A stretch of DNA of 6,007 nucleotides from Pseudomonadota bacterium (lineage in GTDB: Bacteria > Pseudomonadota > Gammaproteobacteria > Xanthomonadales > Xanthomonadaceae): positions 1 through 6,007 of the forward strand of contig JAFAFD010000223.1 in the NCBI GenBank assembly GCA_023423675.1, written 5' to 3'. Every line of letters starts with the position of its first letter. The stretch's first letter is position 1. Of this stretch, positions 1-5,090 are shown piece after piece. The notes beneath the pieces are model-generated. The model searched no databases, was not told the origin of the DNA, and saw only the letters and a program-made list of their open reading frames with translations. The position numbers were made by a program, and so were the translations under genes.

Positions 1-329
1 TGGAACTGACCATCGATACCGCGTTGCCGCTGACCTGTCAGCGCAGCATGCAGCGATTCCTGTTGCCGGTGAAGATGACCCAGAGGCTTGGCCTGATCCG
101 CGACGAGGACGAGGAATCGTCCCTGCCCGAGGAGTACGAGGCGTTGCTGGTGCCGGAAGATGGGCAGCTGCGTCCGCTGGACCTGGTCGAAGATGAATTG
201 GTGCTGGCGGTACCCGTGGTACCGCTGTCGCCGGACGGTGAGGCAGTCAACAAGGACTGGGCACCGACCGAAGAAGAAACGAAGCAGGCCAACCCGTTTG
301 CGGCGTTGGCGGCACTGAAGAAAGAGTAA
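1..329 (+). CDS. yceD: YceD / DUF177 family protein, 3' part (5' end outside window)
   Basis: The reading frame is open from base 3 to the TAA at 327-329 and gives the last 108 residues. Members are usually about 170 residues, so roughly 60 N-terminal residues lie upstream. The visible part starts in the conserved core (LPLTCQRS, window residues 8-15), then has an acidic stretch ([17 protein letters not shown]), the family signature [18 protein letters not shown] and the conserved tail [12 protein letters not shown]. This family is encoded next to rpmF across many bacteria and has been linked to 23S rRNA accumulation or processing; its biochemical role is not settled. One oddity: the usual CQRC motif is CQRS here, and no other Cys is visible, so a Cys-pair metal site is unlikely. 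The gap to rpmF is 116 bp, and the two are probably cotranscribed. Family assignment is firm; the function is from family knowledge only. Confidence 0.93.
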   Translation, partial: ELTIDTALPLTCQRSMQRFLLPVKMTQRLGLIRDEDEESSLPEEYEALLVPEDGQLRPLDLVEDELVLAVPVVPLSPDGEAVNKDWAPTEEETKQANPFAALAALKKE

Positions 330-337
330 AAGCATTA

Positions 338-363
338 GCAGCCGGATTGTCGTCGGCGGCTGC
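338..363 (+). other. Inverted repeat in the yceD-rpmF gap
   Basis: Seven-base arms GCAGCCG (338-344) and CGGCTGC (357-363) enclose a 12-base loop. There is no T-run after it, so it does not look like an intrinsic terminator. It could be a structured part of the rpmF leader or a processing site, or chance in GC-rich DNA. Confidence 0.25.
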
Positions 364-445
364 GGCGAAAGCGAAAGTGTGCTGGGCGCTGGCGTCCTGC
401 GCGACGATACGACGAAGCAAATCGAACCGAGTTTGGAGCAATCCC

Positions 446-640
446 ATGGCTGTCCAGAAATCCCGTGTCACCCCGTCCCGCCGCGGTATGCGCCGTGCGC
501 ATGACGCCCTGAGCGCCAAGCAGCTGTCGACCGACCCGACCACCGGCGAAGTGCACCTGCGTCACCACATCACTGCTGACGGTTTCTACCGCGGCAAGAA
601 GGTCATCCAGACCAAGACCTCGGCCGTCGAAGAAGATTGA
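446..640 (+). CDS. rpmF: Large-subunit ribosomal protein bL32
   Basis: A 64-residue protein beginning [22 protein letters not shown] and containing the hallmark [17 protein letters not shown] (about residues 37-53). bL32 is a small basic protein of the 50S subunit. The start at 446 is chosen because the protein begins exactly where bL32 homologues do and GGAG at 435-438 lies 7 bases upstream; the frame stays open further upstream, but without family similarity. There are no Cys residues, so this is the zinc-free form, as in E. coli. It is about 7 residues longer than the E. coli protein because of an acidic tail (TKTSAVEED). It lies between yceD and fabH, its standard neighbourhood, and is followed by a strong hairpin. 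Identification is secure. Confidence 0.97.
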   Translation: MAVQKSRVTPSRRGMRRAHDALSAKQLSTDPTTGEVHLRHHITADGFYRGKKVIQTKTSAVEED

Positions 641-648
641 TGTGCCGG

Positions 649-682
649 AAGGCCGCTGCCCCAGGGCAGCGGCCTTTGCCTT
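649..682 (+). terminator. Hairpin after rpmF, probable terminator or attenuator
   Basis: A perfect 12-bp stem, AAGGCCGCTGCC (649-660) with GGCAGCGGCCTT (665-676), has a 4-base loop CCAG. It is followed by a weak pyrimidine-rich run (TTTGCCTTCTTCC) rather than a clean T-tract. It starts 9 bases after the rpmF stop. It probably ends part of the rpmF transcripts and lets some continue into fabH. Confidence 0.6.
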
Positions 683-730
683 CTTCCCCGGGCATGCCGG
701 TGATCGGCAGCCTGCGCAACAGGAAACATG

Positions 731-1711
731 ATGAGCAAGCGGATCTACTCGAGGATCGCGGGCACCGGTAGCTATTTGCCGGAAAAAGTCCTGACCAACG
801 CCGACCTGGAAAAAATGGTCGAAACCTCGGACGAGTGGATCCAGTCGCGCACCGGTATTCGTGAACGGCACATCGCGGCCGAAGGCGAAACCACCAGCGA
901 CCTCGGCTACCACGCCGCGGTGCGTGCGCTTGAAGCGGCCGGTATCGACGCTTCCCAGCTCGACATGATCGTGGTCGGTACGACCACCCCTGACCTTATT
1001 TTCCCGTCCACCGCGTGCCTGATCCAGGCCAAGCTCGGTGCCTCGGGCTGCCCCGCCTTCGACGTCAACGCGGCCTGCTCGGGCTTCGTGTTCGCGCTCA
1101 GCGTGGCCGACAAGTTCATCCGTTCCGGTGATGCCCGCTACGTGCTGGTCATCGGTGCCGAAACGCTGACCCGCATCGTCGACTGGGAAGACCGCACCAC
1201 CTGCGTGCTGTTCGGCGACGGTGCCGGCGCGGTCGTGCTCAAGGCCGATGAAGAAACCGGCATCCTCAGCACCCACCTGCATTCCGATGGCAGCAAGAAA
1301 GAGCTGCTGTGGAACCCGGTCGGCGTGTCGGTCGGTTTCAAGGATGGCAGCGGTAACGGCGGCGGCACCATCAACATGAAGGGCAACGACGTGTTCAAGT
1401 ACGCCGTCAAGGCGCTGGACTCGGTCGTGGACGAAACCCTGGAGGCCAACGGCCTGGGCAAGTCCGACCTGGATTGGCTGATCCCGCACCAGGCCAACCT
1501 GCGCATCATCGAAGCCACCGCCAAGCGGCTGGACATGTCGATGGACCAGGTCGTGGTCACCGTGGACAAGCACGGCAACACCTCCTCCGGCTCGGTGCCG
1601 CTGGCGCTGGACGCCGCGGTGCGTTCGGGCAAGGTCGAGCGCGGCCAGTTGCTGCTGCTGGAAGCCTTCGGTGGCGGCTTCACGTGGGGTTCGGCTCTGC
1701 TGCGCTATTGA
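731..1711 (+). CDS. fabH: 3-oxoacyl-ACP synthase III (KAS III), FabH
   Basis: A 326-residue cytosolic condensing enzyme that starts fatty acid chains by joining acetyl-CoA (or another acyl-CoA) to malonyl-ACP. The catalytic triad is visible: Cys116 in NAACSGF, His253 in IPHQAN and Asn283 in HGNTSSGS. The N-terminal [16 protein letters not shown], the [18 protein letters not shown] segment and the terminal [16 protein letters not shown] are all typical. Two adjacent ATGs occur, at 728 and 731. The second is preferred because AGGA (721-724) is 6 bases from it but only 3 from the first. The gene ends in tandem in-frame stops, TGA then TAG. It follows the rpmF hairpin directly; plsX, which lies between these genes in E. 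coli, is missing here. Length matches the family (E. coli 317). Confidence 0.98.
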   Translation: MSKRIYSRIAGTGSYLPEKVLTNADLEKMVETSDEWIQSRTGIRERHIAAEGETTSDLGYHAAVRALEAAGIDASQLDMIVVGTTTPDLIFPSTACLIQAKLGASGCPAFDVNAACSGFVFALSVADKFIRSGDARYVLVIGAETLTRIVDWEDRTTCVLFGDGAGAVVLKADEETGILSTHLHSDGSKKELLWNPVGVSVGFKDGSGNGGGTINMKGNDVFKYAVKALDSVVDETLEANGLGKSDLDWLIPHQANLRIIEATAKRLDMSMDQVVVTVDKHGNTSSGSVPLALDAAVRSGKVERGQLLLLEAFGGGFTWGSALLRY

Positions 1712-1721
1712 TAGCGTAGTT

Positions 1722-1767
1722 ACGACAACGTGAAGTCTGTCGTTGCGGCCCCTCTGGGGCCGTAACG
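1722..1767 (+). other. Strong hairpin with a competing alternative stem, fabH-kinase gap
   Basis: CGTTGCGGCCCC (1741-1752) pairs with GGGGCCGTAACG (1756-1767) around a 3-base loop, 12 bp with one G·U. No T-run follows, so a classical terminator is unlikely. Upstream ACGACA (1722-1727) can instead pair with TGTCGT (1738-1743), which would open the base of the main stem. The structure ends 5 bases before the AGGAG ribosome binding site of the next gene, so it may limit its translation or mark a processing site. Confidence 0.45.
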
Positions 1768-1784
1768 CGTTCAGGAGATCCGTC

Positions 1785-2567
1785 ATGGTTGAGCCCATCG
1801 TCATCGAAGGGCAGCGCGCCTGGCTGAAGCAGTACGGCAAGGGAAGCCGAGCATTCGCCCTGGGCCTGCTCAATTTCATCGCCCGCCGCTTCCACCTCGA
1901 TGCCCTGCGTCCGCCGCCGCACCGCGGAGGCGATGCCGCGCGCGAAACCGAAGCGCGCCGCCTGGGCGAGCTGCATGCGCAGGGCGTGAACGTGCCCGAA
2001 GTGATCGGCAGCGGCCACGCCGCGTTGGTGATCGGCGACAACGGCGGTTCCTTCAATACCTGCCTGCGCGAAGCCGATGACGCCGGTCGTGACCGGCTGG
2101 TGGCCGCCGCAATGAAGGCCCTCGCCGAAGCCCATGCCCGTGGCGCCTATTTCGGCCAGCCGGTGCCGCGCAACCTCACCTGGGACGGCCAGAACGTGGG
2201 CTTCATCGATTTCGAGGAAGACCCGCTGGAAGTGATGGACCTGGCCGAAGCGCAGGCGCGCGACTGGCTGATGTTCGGCTACGGCGTGGCCAAGTATTAC
2301 GCCGACCGCCCGCAGCACCTGCAGGCGATGATGGCCGAGGCCATGGATGGTGTGCAGGCGCCGGTACGCGCGCACGTGCATTCGGTCAGTGGCCGGCTGC
2401 AGGGCCTGGCCCGCGTGTGCATGAAGCTGGGCCGCTCGGCGCGCGCGCTGGCGCAATCGATCTTCATCACCCATGGCGCCACCACGCTGGGCCTGATCAT
2501 GGTGGTGGGGCTGTGCGTGGACTGGTTCGCCGATGGCGAGCTCGACATCCTGCAGCTGTTCTGCTGA
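1785..2567 (+). CDS. Protein-kinase-fold (RIO/Bud32/Kdo-kinase-like) protein with C-terminal membrane segment, possible pseudokinase
   Basis: A 260-residue protein. ATG 1785 is chosen because AGGAG at 1773-1777 is 7 bases upstream; the frame extends back to a TTG at 1743, but that lies inside a hairpin. Features read as a compact atypical kinase: Lys15 in AWLKQYG (candidate ATP-binding Lys), Glu56 in RETEARRL (candidate helix-C Glu), FGQPVPRN at 123-130 in place of a catalytic loop such as HGDLTTSN, and IDFEEDP at 141-147 in place of the metal-binding DFG. The spacing fits a catalytic loop in which His and Asp have become Phe and Gln while Asn130 and Asp142 remain. Residues about 231-248 (GATTLGLIMVVGLCVDWF) look like one membrane segment, leaving a short acidic tail. 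It may phosphorylate a lipid or sugar, or bind nucleotide as a regulator at the membrane; substrate unknown. The position between fabH and fabD suggests a link to envelope lipid synthesis. Confidence 0.75.
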   Translation: MVEPIVIEGQRAWLKQYGKGSRAFALGLLNFIARRFHLDALRPPPHRGGDAARETEARRLGELHAQGVNVPEVIGSGHAALVIGDNGGSFNTCLREADDAGRDRLVAAAMKALAEAHARGAYFGQPVPRNLTWDGQNVGFIDFEEDPLEVMDLAEAQARDWLMFGYGVAKYYADRPQHLQAMMAEAMDGVQAPVRAHVHSVSGRLQGLARVCMKLGRSARALAQSIFITHGATTLGLIMVVGLCVDWFADGELDILQLFC

Positions 2568-2574
2568 CCGCATC

Positions 2575-2597
2575 CGCCGGGCATGGCCCGGCGCTAC
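2575..2597 (-). repeat. GTAG-type REP palindrome (SMAG class), copy 1
   Basis: On the minus strand it reads GTAG followed by an 8-bp stem-loop. On the plus strand the arms are CGCCGGGC (2575-2582) and GCCCGGCG (2586-2593) with loop ATG, then CTAC at 2594-2597. This matches the SMAG elements known from Stenotrophomonas maltophilia, short palindromes with GTAG at one end. It starts 7 bases after the kinase-like gene stop and could act as a transcript 3' stabiliser or weak terminator. Confidence 0.8.
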
Positions 2598-2607
2598 CCT
2601 AACCGTT

Positions 2608-2630
2608 CGTCGGGCATGGCCCGGCGCTAC
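2608..2630 (-). repeat. GTAG-type REP palindrome (SMAG class), copy 2
   Basis: Same orientation as copy 1 and 33 bases downstream, sharing an identical 19-base core, GGGCATGGCCCGGCGCTAC. Arms CGTCGGGC (2608-2615) and GCCCGGCG (2619-2626) pair with one G·U; the loop is ATG and CTAC is at 2627-2630. The direct tandem arrangement differs from the inverted pairs often seen with REP elements. Sequence resembling the left end of a third copy (CCGTTCGCGGGCA, 2636-2648) follows. Confidence 0.8.
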
Positions 2631-2647
2631 CGGACCCGTTCGCGGGC

Positions 2648-2689
2648 AGGGGTCAGAGCCCTCCCCGGTGGAAAAGGGATCCGACCCCT
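2648..2689. repeat. Imperfect 42-bp palindrome, probable dispersed intergenic repeat
   Basis: Outer arms AGGGGTC (2648-2654) and GACCCCT (2683-2689) pair perfectly. Inner bases pair with mismatches, including CCCT (2659-2662) with AGGG (2675-2678). From memory, similar GGGGTC...GACCCC palindromes recur between Stenotrophomonas and Xanthomonas genes, but copy number cannot be tested here. It begins where the apparent third SMAG unit breaks off, and TTCGCGGG (2639-2646) and TTCGTGGG (2689-2696) flank it as a near-direct repeat. Confidence 0.6.
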
Positions 2690-2747
2690 TCGTGGGTCCA
2701 TACGCCCTGCATACGCGCACGTACAGACGACACGGGGGATTCGCCCT

Positions 2748-2753
2748 TATCAT
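2748..2753 (+). promoter_or_regulatory. Candidate -10 element upstream of fabD
   Basis: TATCAT matches five of six bases of TATAAT, but no good -35 box is seen 16-18 bases upstream. If used, transcription would start near 2760 and leave a leader of about 27 bases before fabD. This is offered because the repeat cluster upstream might interrupt readthrough from fabH; evidence is weak. Confidence 0.2.
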
Positions 2754-2786
2754 GGCCCGCTTCGATTGCAACAAGCGGATGACCGC

Positions 2787-3731
2787 GTGACCGTATCCAC
2801 CCTCGCATTTGTCTTCCCCGGTCAGGGCTCGCAGTCCGTGGGCATGCTGGCCGAGCTGGCCGAGCTGCACCCGCAGGTGCGTGAAGCCTTCACCGAAGCA
2901 TCCGATGGTGCCGGCGTCGACCTGTGGGCGCTGTCCCAAGGTGGCCCGGAGGAAATGCTCAACCGTACCGAATACACCCAGCCGGCCCTGCTGGCGGCGA
3001 GCATCGGCGCGTGGCGCGCCTGGAACGCCGTCGGCGGTCCGCGCCCGTCGGTGCTGGCCGGCCACAGCCTGGGCGAATACACCGCCCTGGTCGCTGCTGG
3101 CGCGCTGAGCCTGCATGACGGTGCCCACCTGGTGCGCCTGCGCGGCCAGCTGATGCAGGAAGCCGCGCCGGCCGGCGTCGGTGCCATGGCCGCCGTGCTC
3201 GGTGCCGAAGACCAGCTGGTGCTGGACGTCTGCGCCGAAGCCGCTGGCAGCCAGGTGGTGGTGCCGGCCAACTTCAACTCGCCGGGCCAGATCGTCATCG
3301 GTGGCGACGCCGCTGCGGTCGACCGTGCGCTGGCGCTGCTGGCCGAAAAGGGCGTGCGCAAGGCCGTGAAGCTGGCCGTCAGCGTGCCTTCGCACACCCC
3401 GCTGATGCGCGAAGCCGCCAACCGCCTGGCCGAAGTGATGGCCGGCCTGTCCTGGCAGGCGCCGCAGCTGCCGGTGGTGCAGAACGTCGATGCCAAGGTG
3501 CACGACGGCGTCGACGCCATCCGTACCGCGCTGGTGCAGCAGCTGTACCAGCCGGTGCAGTGGACCGGTTGCGTGCAGGCCCTGGCCGCCCGTGGCATCA
3601 CCCAGATCGCCGAATGCGGTCCGGGCAAGGTGCTCACCGGCCTGGTCAAGCGCATCGACAAGACCATCGACGGCCGTTCCCTGGCCACCCCGGGCGACTT
3701 CGAAGGCGCCCGCGAGGCGTGGTCGGCCTGA
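2787..3731 (+). CDS. fabD: Malonyl-CoA:ACP transacylase, FabD
   Basis: A 314-residue cytosolic enzyme that moves malonyl groups from CoA to the AcpP phosphopantetheine arm. Key residues are visible: Gln13 in FVFPGQGSQ, the nucleophile Ser94 in GHSLGEYTA, Arg119 in RLRGQLMQEA (carboxylate binding), His203 in PSHTPLM and Gln252 in QQLYQPVQW. The tail ECGPGKVLTGLVKRI is typical, and length fits (E. coli 309). The start is GTG at 2787, because VTVSTLAFVFPGQGSQ aligns with family N-termini; the in-frame ATG at 2583 lies inside a SMAG repeat and would add 68 residues unlike any FabD. The ribosome binding site is poor (GGA at 2777-2779, 7 bases away). The GTGA overlaps the stop of a tiny upstream frame, so translation may be coupled. 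It heads the fabD-fabG pair. Confidence 0.97.
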   Translation: MTVSTLAFVFPGQGSQSVGMLAELAELHPQVREAFTEASDGAGVDLWALSQGGPEEMLNRTEYTQPALLAASIGAWRAWNAVGGPRPSVLAGHSLGEYTALVAAGALSLHDGAHLVRLRGQLMQEAAPAGVGAMAAVLGAEDQLVLDVCAEAAGSQVVVPANFNSPGQIVIGGDAAAVDRALALLAEKGVRKAVKLAVSVPSHTPLMREAANRLAEVMAGLSWQAPQLPVVQNVDAKVHDGVDAIRTALVQQLYQPVQWTGCVQALAARGITQIAECGPGKVLTGLVKRIDKTIDGRSLATPGDFEGAREAWSA

Positions 3732-3749
3732 TCCCCCTGTTCCTGCCGA

Positions 3750-3779
3750 CCGTGCCGGTGGCCGCTAAAAGCGGCACGG
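3750..3779 (+). other. Alternative overlapping hairpins, fabD-fabG gap
   Basis: CCGTGCCG (3750-3757) can pair with CGGCACGG (3772-3779) around a 14-base loop, or GCCGCT (3761-3766) with AGCGGC (3770-3775) around three bases. The two share bases 3772-3775 and exclude each other. There is no T-run. It may be an mRNA processing or attenuation structure, or chance at this GC content. Confidence 0.3.
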
Positions 3780-3812
3780 GCGCGGTCGCTGCCCACGTCT
3801 GAGGACAACATC

Positions 3813-4556
3813 ATGAGCAAGCCCCTGCAGGGTGAAATCGCACTGGTCACTGGCGCCAGCCGTGGCATTGGTGCCGCCATCGCCGATCTGCTGGCCGCCC
3901 AGGGCGCCACCGTCATCGGCACCGCCACCACCGACTCCGGCGCTGCCGCGATCGGCGAACGCTTGGCCGCCCACGGTGGCCACGGCCGCGCGCTGAACGT
4001 CACCGACGCCGCCGCGCTGGACAGCGTGCTGGACGGCATCGCCAAGGAATTCGGTGCGATCTCGATCCTGGTCAACAACGCCGGCATCACCCGCGACAAC
4101 CTGCTGATGCGCATGAAGGAAGACGATTGGGCGTCGATCATCGACACCAACCTGACCAGCGTGTTCCGCACCAGCAAGGCCGTCATGCGAGGCATGATGA
4201 AGGCGCGCAAGGGCCGCATCATCAACATCGCATCGGTGGTGGGCGTGACCGGCAATGCCGGCCAGGCCAACTACGCCGCTGCCAAGGCCGGCATCATCGG
4301 TTTCAGCAAGTCGCTGGCCAAGGAAATCGGCTCGCGCGGCGTCACCGTAAATGTCGTTGCCCCCGGCTTCATCGATACCGACATGACCAAGGCGCTGCCG
4401 GAAGAAGCCCGCACCGCCCTGATCAACGATATCGCCCTCGAACGCCTCGGTTCGCCGGAAGACATCGCCCATGCGGTGGCCTTCCTGGCCAGCCCGGCGG
4501 CCGGCTACATCACCGGCGAAACCCTCCATGTGAACGGCGGCATGTACATGCCGTAA
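3813..4556 (+). CDS. fabG: 3-oxoacyl-ACP reductase, FabG
   Basis: A 247-residue NADPH-dependent reductase of the classical short-chain dehydrogenase (SDR) family, carrying out the first reduction of each fatty acid elongation cycle in the cytosol. The cofactor motif TGASRGIG is at residues 13-20, NNAG at 88-91, and the catalytic tetrad is Asn113 (DTNL), Ser141 (NIASVVG), Tyr154 and Lys158 (YAAAK). The C-terminal GYITGETLHVNGGMYMP is characteristic of FabG rather than other SDRs. ATG 3813 is supported by GAGGA at 3801-3805, 7 bases upstream. It lies 81 bases after fabD, which contains a hairpin but no clear terminator, so both are probably on one transcript. Context next to fabD and acpP removes most doubt about which SDR it is. 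Confidence 0.98.
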   Translation: MSKPLQGEIALVTGASRGIGAAIADLLAAQGATVIGTATTDSGAAAIGERLAAHGGHGRALNVTDAAALDSVLDGIAKEFGAISILVNNAGITRDNLLMRMKEDDWASIIDTNLTSVFRTSKAVMRGMMKARKGRIINIASVVGVTGNAGQANYAAAKAGIIGFSKSLAKEIGSRGVTVNVVAPGFIDTDMTKALPEEARTALINDIALERLGSPEDIAHAVAFLASPAAGYITGETLHVNGGMYMP

Positions 4557-4604
4557 GCAAGGGGCGCATGGATTGCGCCGCAAGTGGTTGATCTGCGAGG
4601 TTTT

Positions 4605-4618
4605 TTGCATGCATGCAA
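4605..4618. promoter_or_regulatory. Perfect 14-bp palindrome, candidate operator for acpP
   Basis: TTGCATGCATGCAA equals its own reverse complement. Its centre is about 37 bases upstream of the start site predicted from the -10 box at 4637, so a dimeric regulator bound here would overlap the -35 region. It does not resemble the E. coli FadR or FabR operators. It directly follows a T-run (4601-4606). The regulator is unknown. Confidence 0.45.
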
Positions 4619-4636
4619 GGCCCCGCCGGTTTCCAC

Positions 4637-4642
4637 TACACT
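4637..4642 (+). promoter_or_regulatory. Candidate acpP promoter -10 box
   Basis: TACACT matches four of six -10 bases, including the key T-A...T positions. The position 17 bases upstream (TGCAAG, 4614-4619) is a poor -35 and overlaps the palindrome, which would suit a regulated promoter. The predicted start is near 4649, giving a leader of about 60 bases. A dedicated promoter is expected because ACP is needed in large excess over the enzymes. Confidence 0.4.
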
Positions 4643-4650
4643 ATCCCACG

Positions 4651-4669
4651 GCCATCGCCATCCGATGGC
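4651..4669 (+). other. Hairpin at the predicted 5' end of acpP mRNA
   Basis: GCCATCG (4651-4657) and CGATGGC (4663-4669) pair perfectly with a 5-base loop. If transcription starts near 4649, the stem would begin two bases from the 5' end, an arrangement known to slow RNase E attack. It is well upstream of the GGAG at 4697-4700, so it should not block translation. Confidence 0.4.
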
Positions 4670-4709
4670 GACCACTTTTGAACCACTACTCCATCTGGAG
4701 CGATACCCC

Positions 4710-4949
4710 ATGAGCACCATCGAAGAACGCGTCAAGAAAATCGTCGTCGAACAGCTTGGCGTCAAGGAAGAAGAAGTCACCAACAGCGCATCGTTCGTCG
4801 ATGACCTGGGCGCTGACTCGCTGGACACCGTTGAGCTGGTGATGGCCCTGGAAGAAGAGTTCGAGTGCGAGATCCCGGACGAAGAAGCCGAGAAGATCAG
4901 CACCGTGCAGGCCGCCATCGACTACATCAAGGCCCACGTCAAGGCCTGA
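4710..4949 (+). CDS. acpP: Acyl carrier protein, AcpP
   Basis: A 79-residue, strongly acidic four-helix protein that carries growing acyl chains on a 4'-phosphopantetheine arm in the cytosol. The attachment site is Ser37 in [15 protein letters not shown] (DSL motif), and the recognition helix that follows contains the usual acidic residues ([22 protein letters not shown]). Length agrees with E. coli AcpP (78). ATG 4710 is chosen because [17 protein letters not shown] is the canonical N-terminus and GGAG at 4697-4700 lies 9 bases upstream; the frame remains open upstream to 4584, but that would add 42 residues unrelated to ACP. It is flanked by its own promoter-like signals upstream and by hairpins downstream, consistent with separate, high expression. 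It serves FabD, FabH, FabG and FabF in this window. Confidence 0.98.
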   Translation: MSTIEERVKKIVVEQLGVKEEEVTNSASFVDDLGADSLDTVELVMALEEEFECEIPDEEAEKISTVQAAIDYIKAHVKA

Positions 4950-4961
4950 TGTCAGACGGCA

Positions 4962-4991
4962 GTGCGCGCGCGGGTTCCGCTCGCCGCGCAC
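4962..4991 (+). other. First hairpin downstream of acpP
   Basis: GTGCGCG (4962-4968) pairs with CGCGCAC (4985-4991) around a 16-base GC-rich loop, beginning 13 bases after the acpP stop. It is not followed by a T-run. With the next hairpin it may protect the acpP transcript 3' end. Confidence 0.35.
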
Positions 4992-5001
4992 CGCACCCCA
5001 T

Positions 5002-5030
5002 GGGGCCGCAGTTGCGGCCCCGTGTGTTTG
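5002..5030 (+). terminator. Second hairpin downstream of acpP, probable leaky terminator
   Basis: GGGGCCGC (5002-5009) pairs perfectly with GCGGCCCC (5014-5021), loop AGTT, followed by GTGTGTTTG, a weak U-rich stretch. It would end many acpP transcripts while allowing some into fabF, giving more ACP than condensing enzyme. CCCCATGGGG (4996-5005) offers a competing fold. Confidence 0.5.
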
Positions 5031-5090
5031 AGCATCACATCGAAGCAAACCGAGTTGCCCGTTGACATCATCGGGTCAGGAGAATCAGCA

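Noticed and set aside
335..2056. 573-codon open frame on the minus strand across rpmF, fabH and part of the kinase-like gene
   Set aside because: It lies antisense to well-identified genes, has low-complexity Arg/Gly/His-rich translation and no recognisable domain; long antisense frames are expected at this GC content.
2575..2630. CRISPR array
   Set aside because: Only two palindromic copies with a short spacer, ending in CTAC; this fits GTAG-type REP elements, and no cas gene is present.
2583..2786. N-terminal extension of FabD starting at ATG 2583
   Set aside because: It would translate the SMAG repeats and the palindrome and adds 68 residues with no similarity to FabD.
1680..3503. 607-codon open frame on the minus strand over the kinase-like gene, repeats and fabD
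   Set aside because: It crosses two genes and the SMAG repeats, and its His/Gly/Ala-rich translation looks like a codon-bias shadow of fabD.
4563..4606. Hairpin GGCGCA/TGCGCC followed later by TTTTTT as a fabG terminator
   Set aside because: The six-base stem ends 21 bases before the T-run, too far for an intrinsic terminator, and no better stem abuts the T-run.
3765..4610. 281-codon minus-strand frame over fabG
   Set aside because: Shadow of fabG; no motif and no sensible ribosome binding site context.
4584..4709. N-terminal extension of AcpP from an alternative start at 4584
   Set aside because: It would cover the palindrome and promoter-like signals; ACP homologues start at the ATG at 4710, which has its own GGAG.
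5062..5067. Perfect TTGACA -35 consensus upstream of fabF
   Set aside because: A -10 box at 16-18 bases would fall at about 5084-5091, where only ATCAGC, TCAGCA and CAGCAA occur, and would overlap the start codon.
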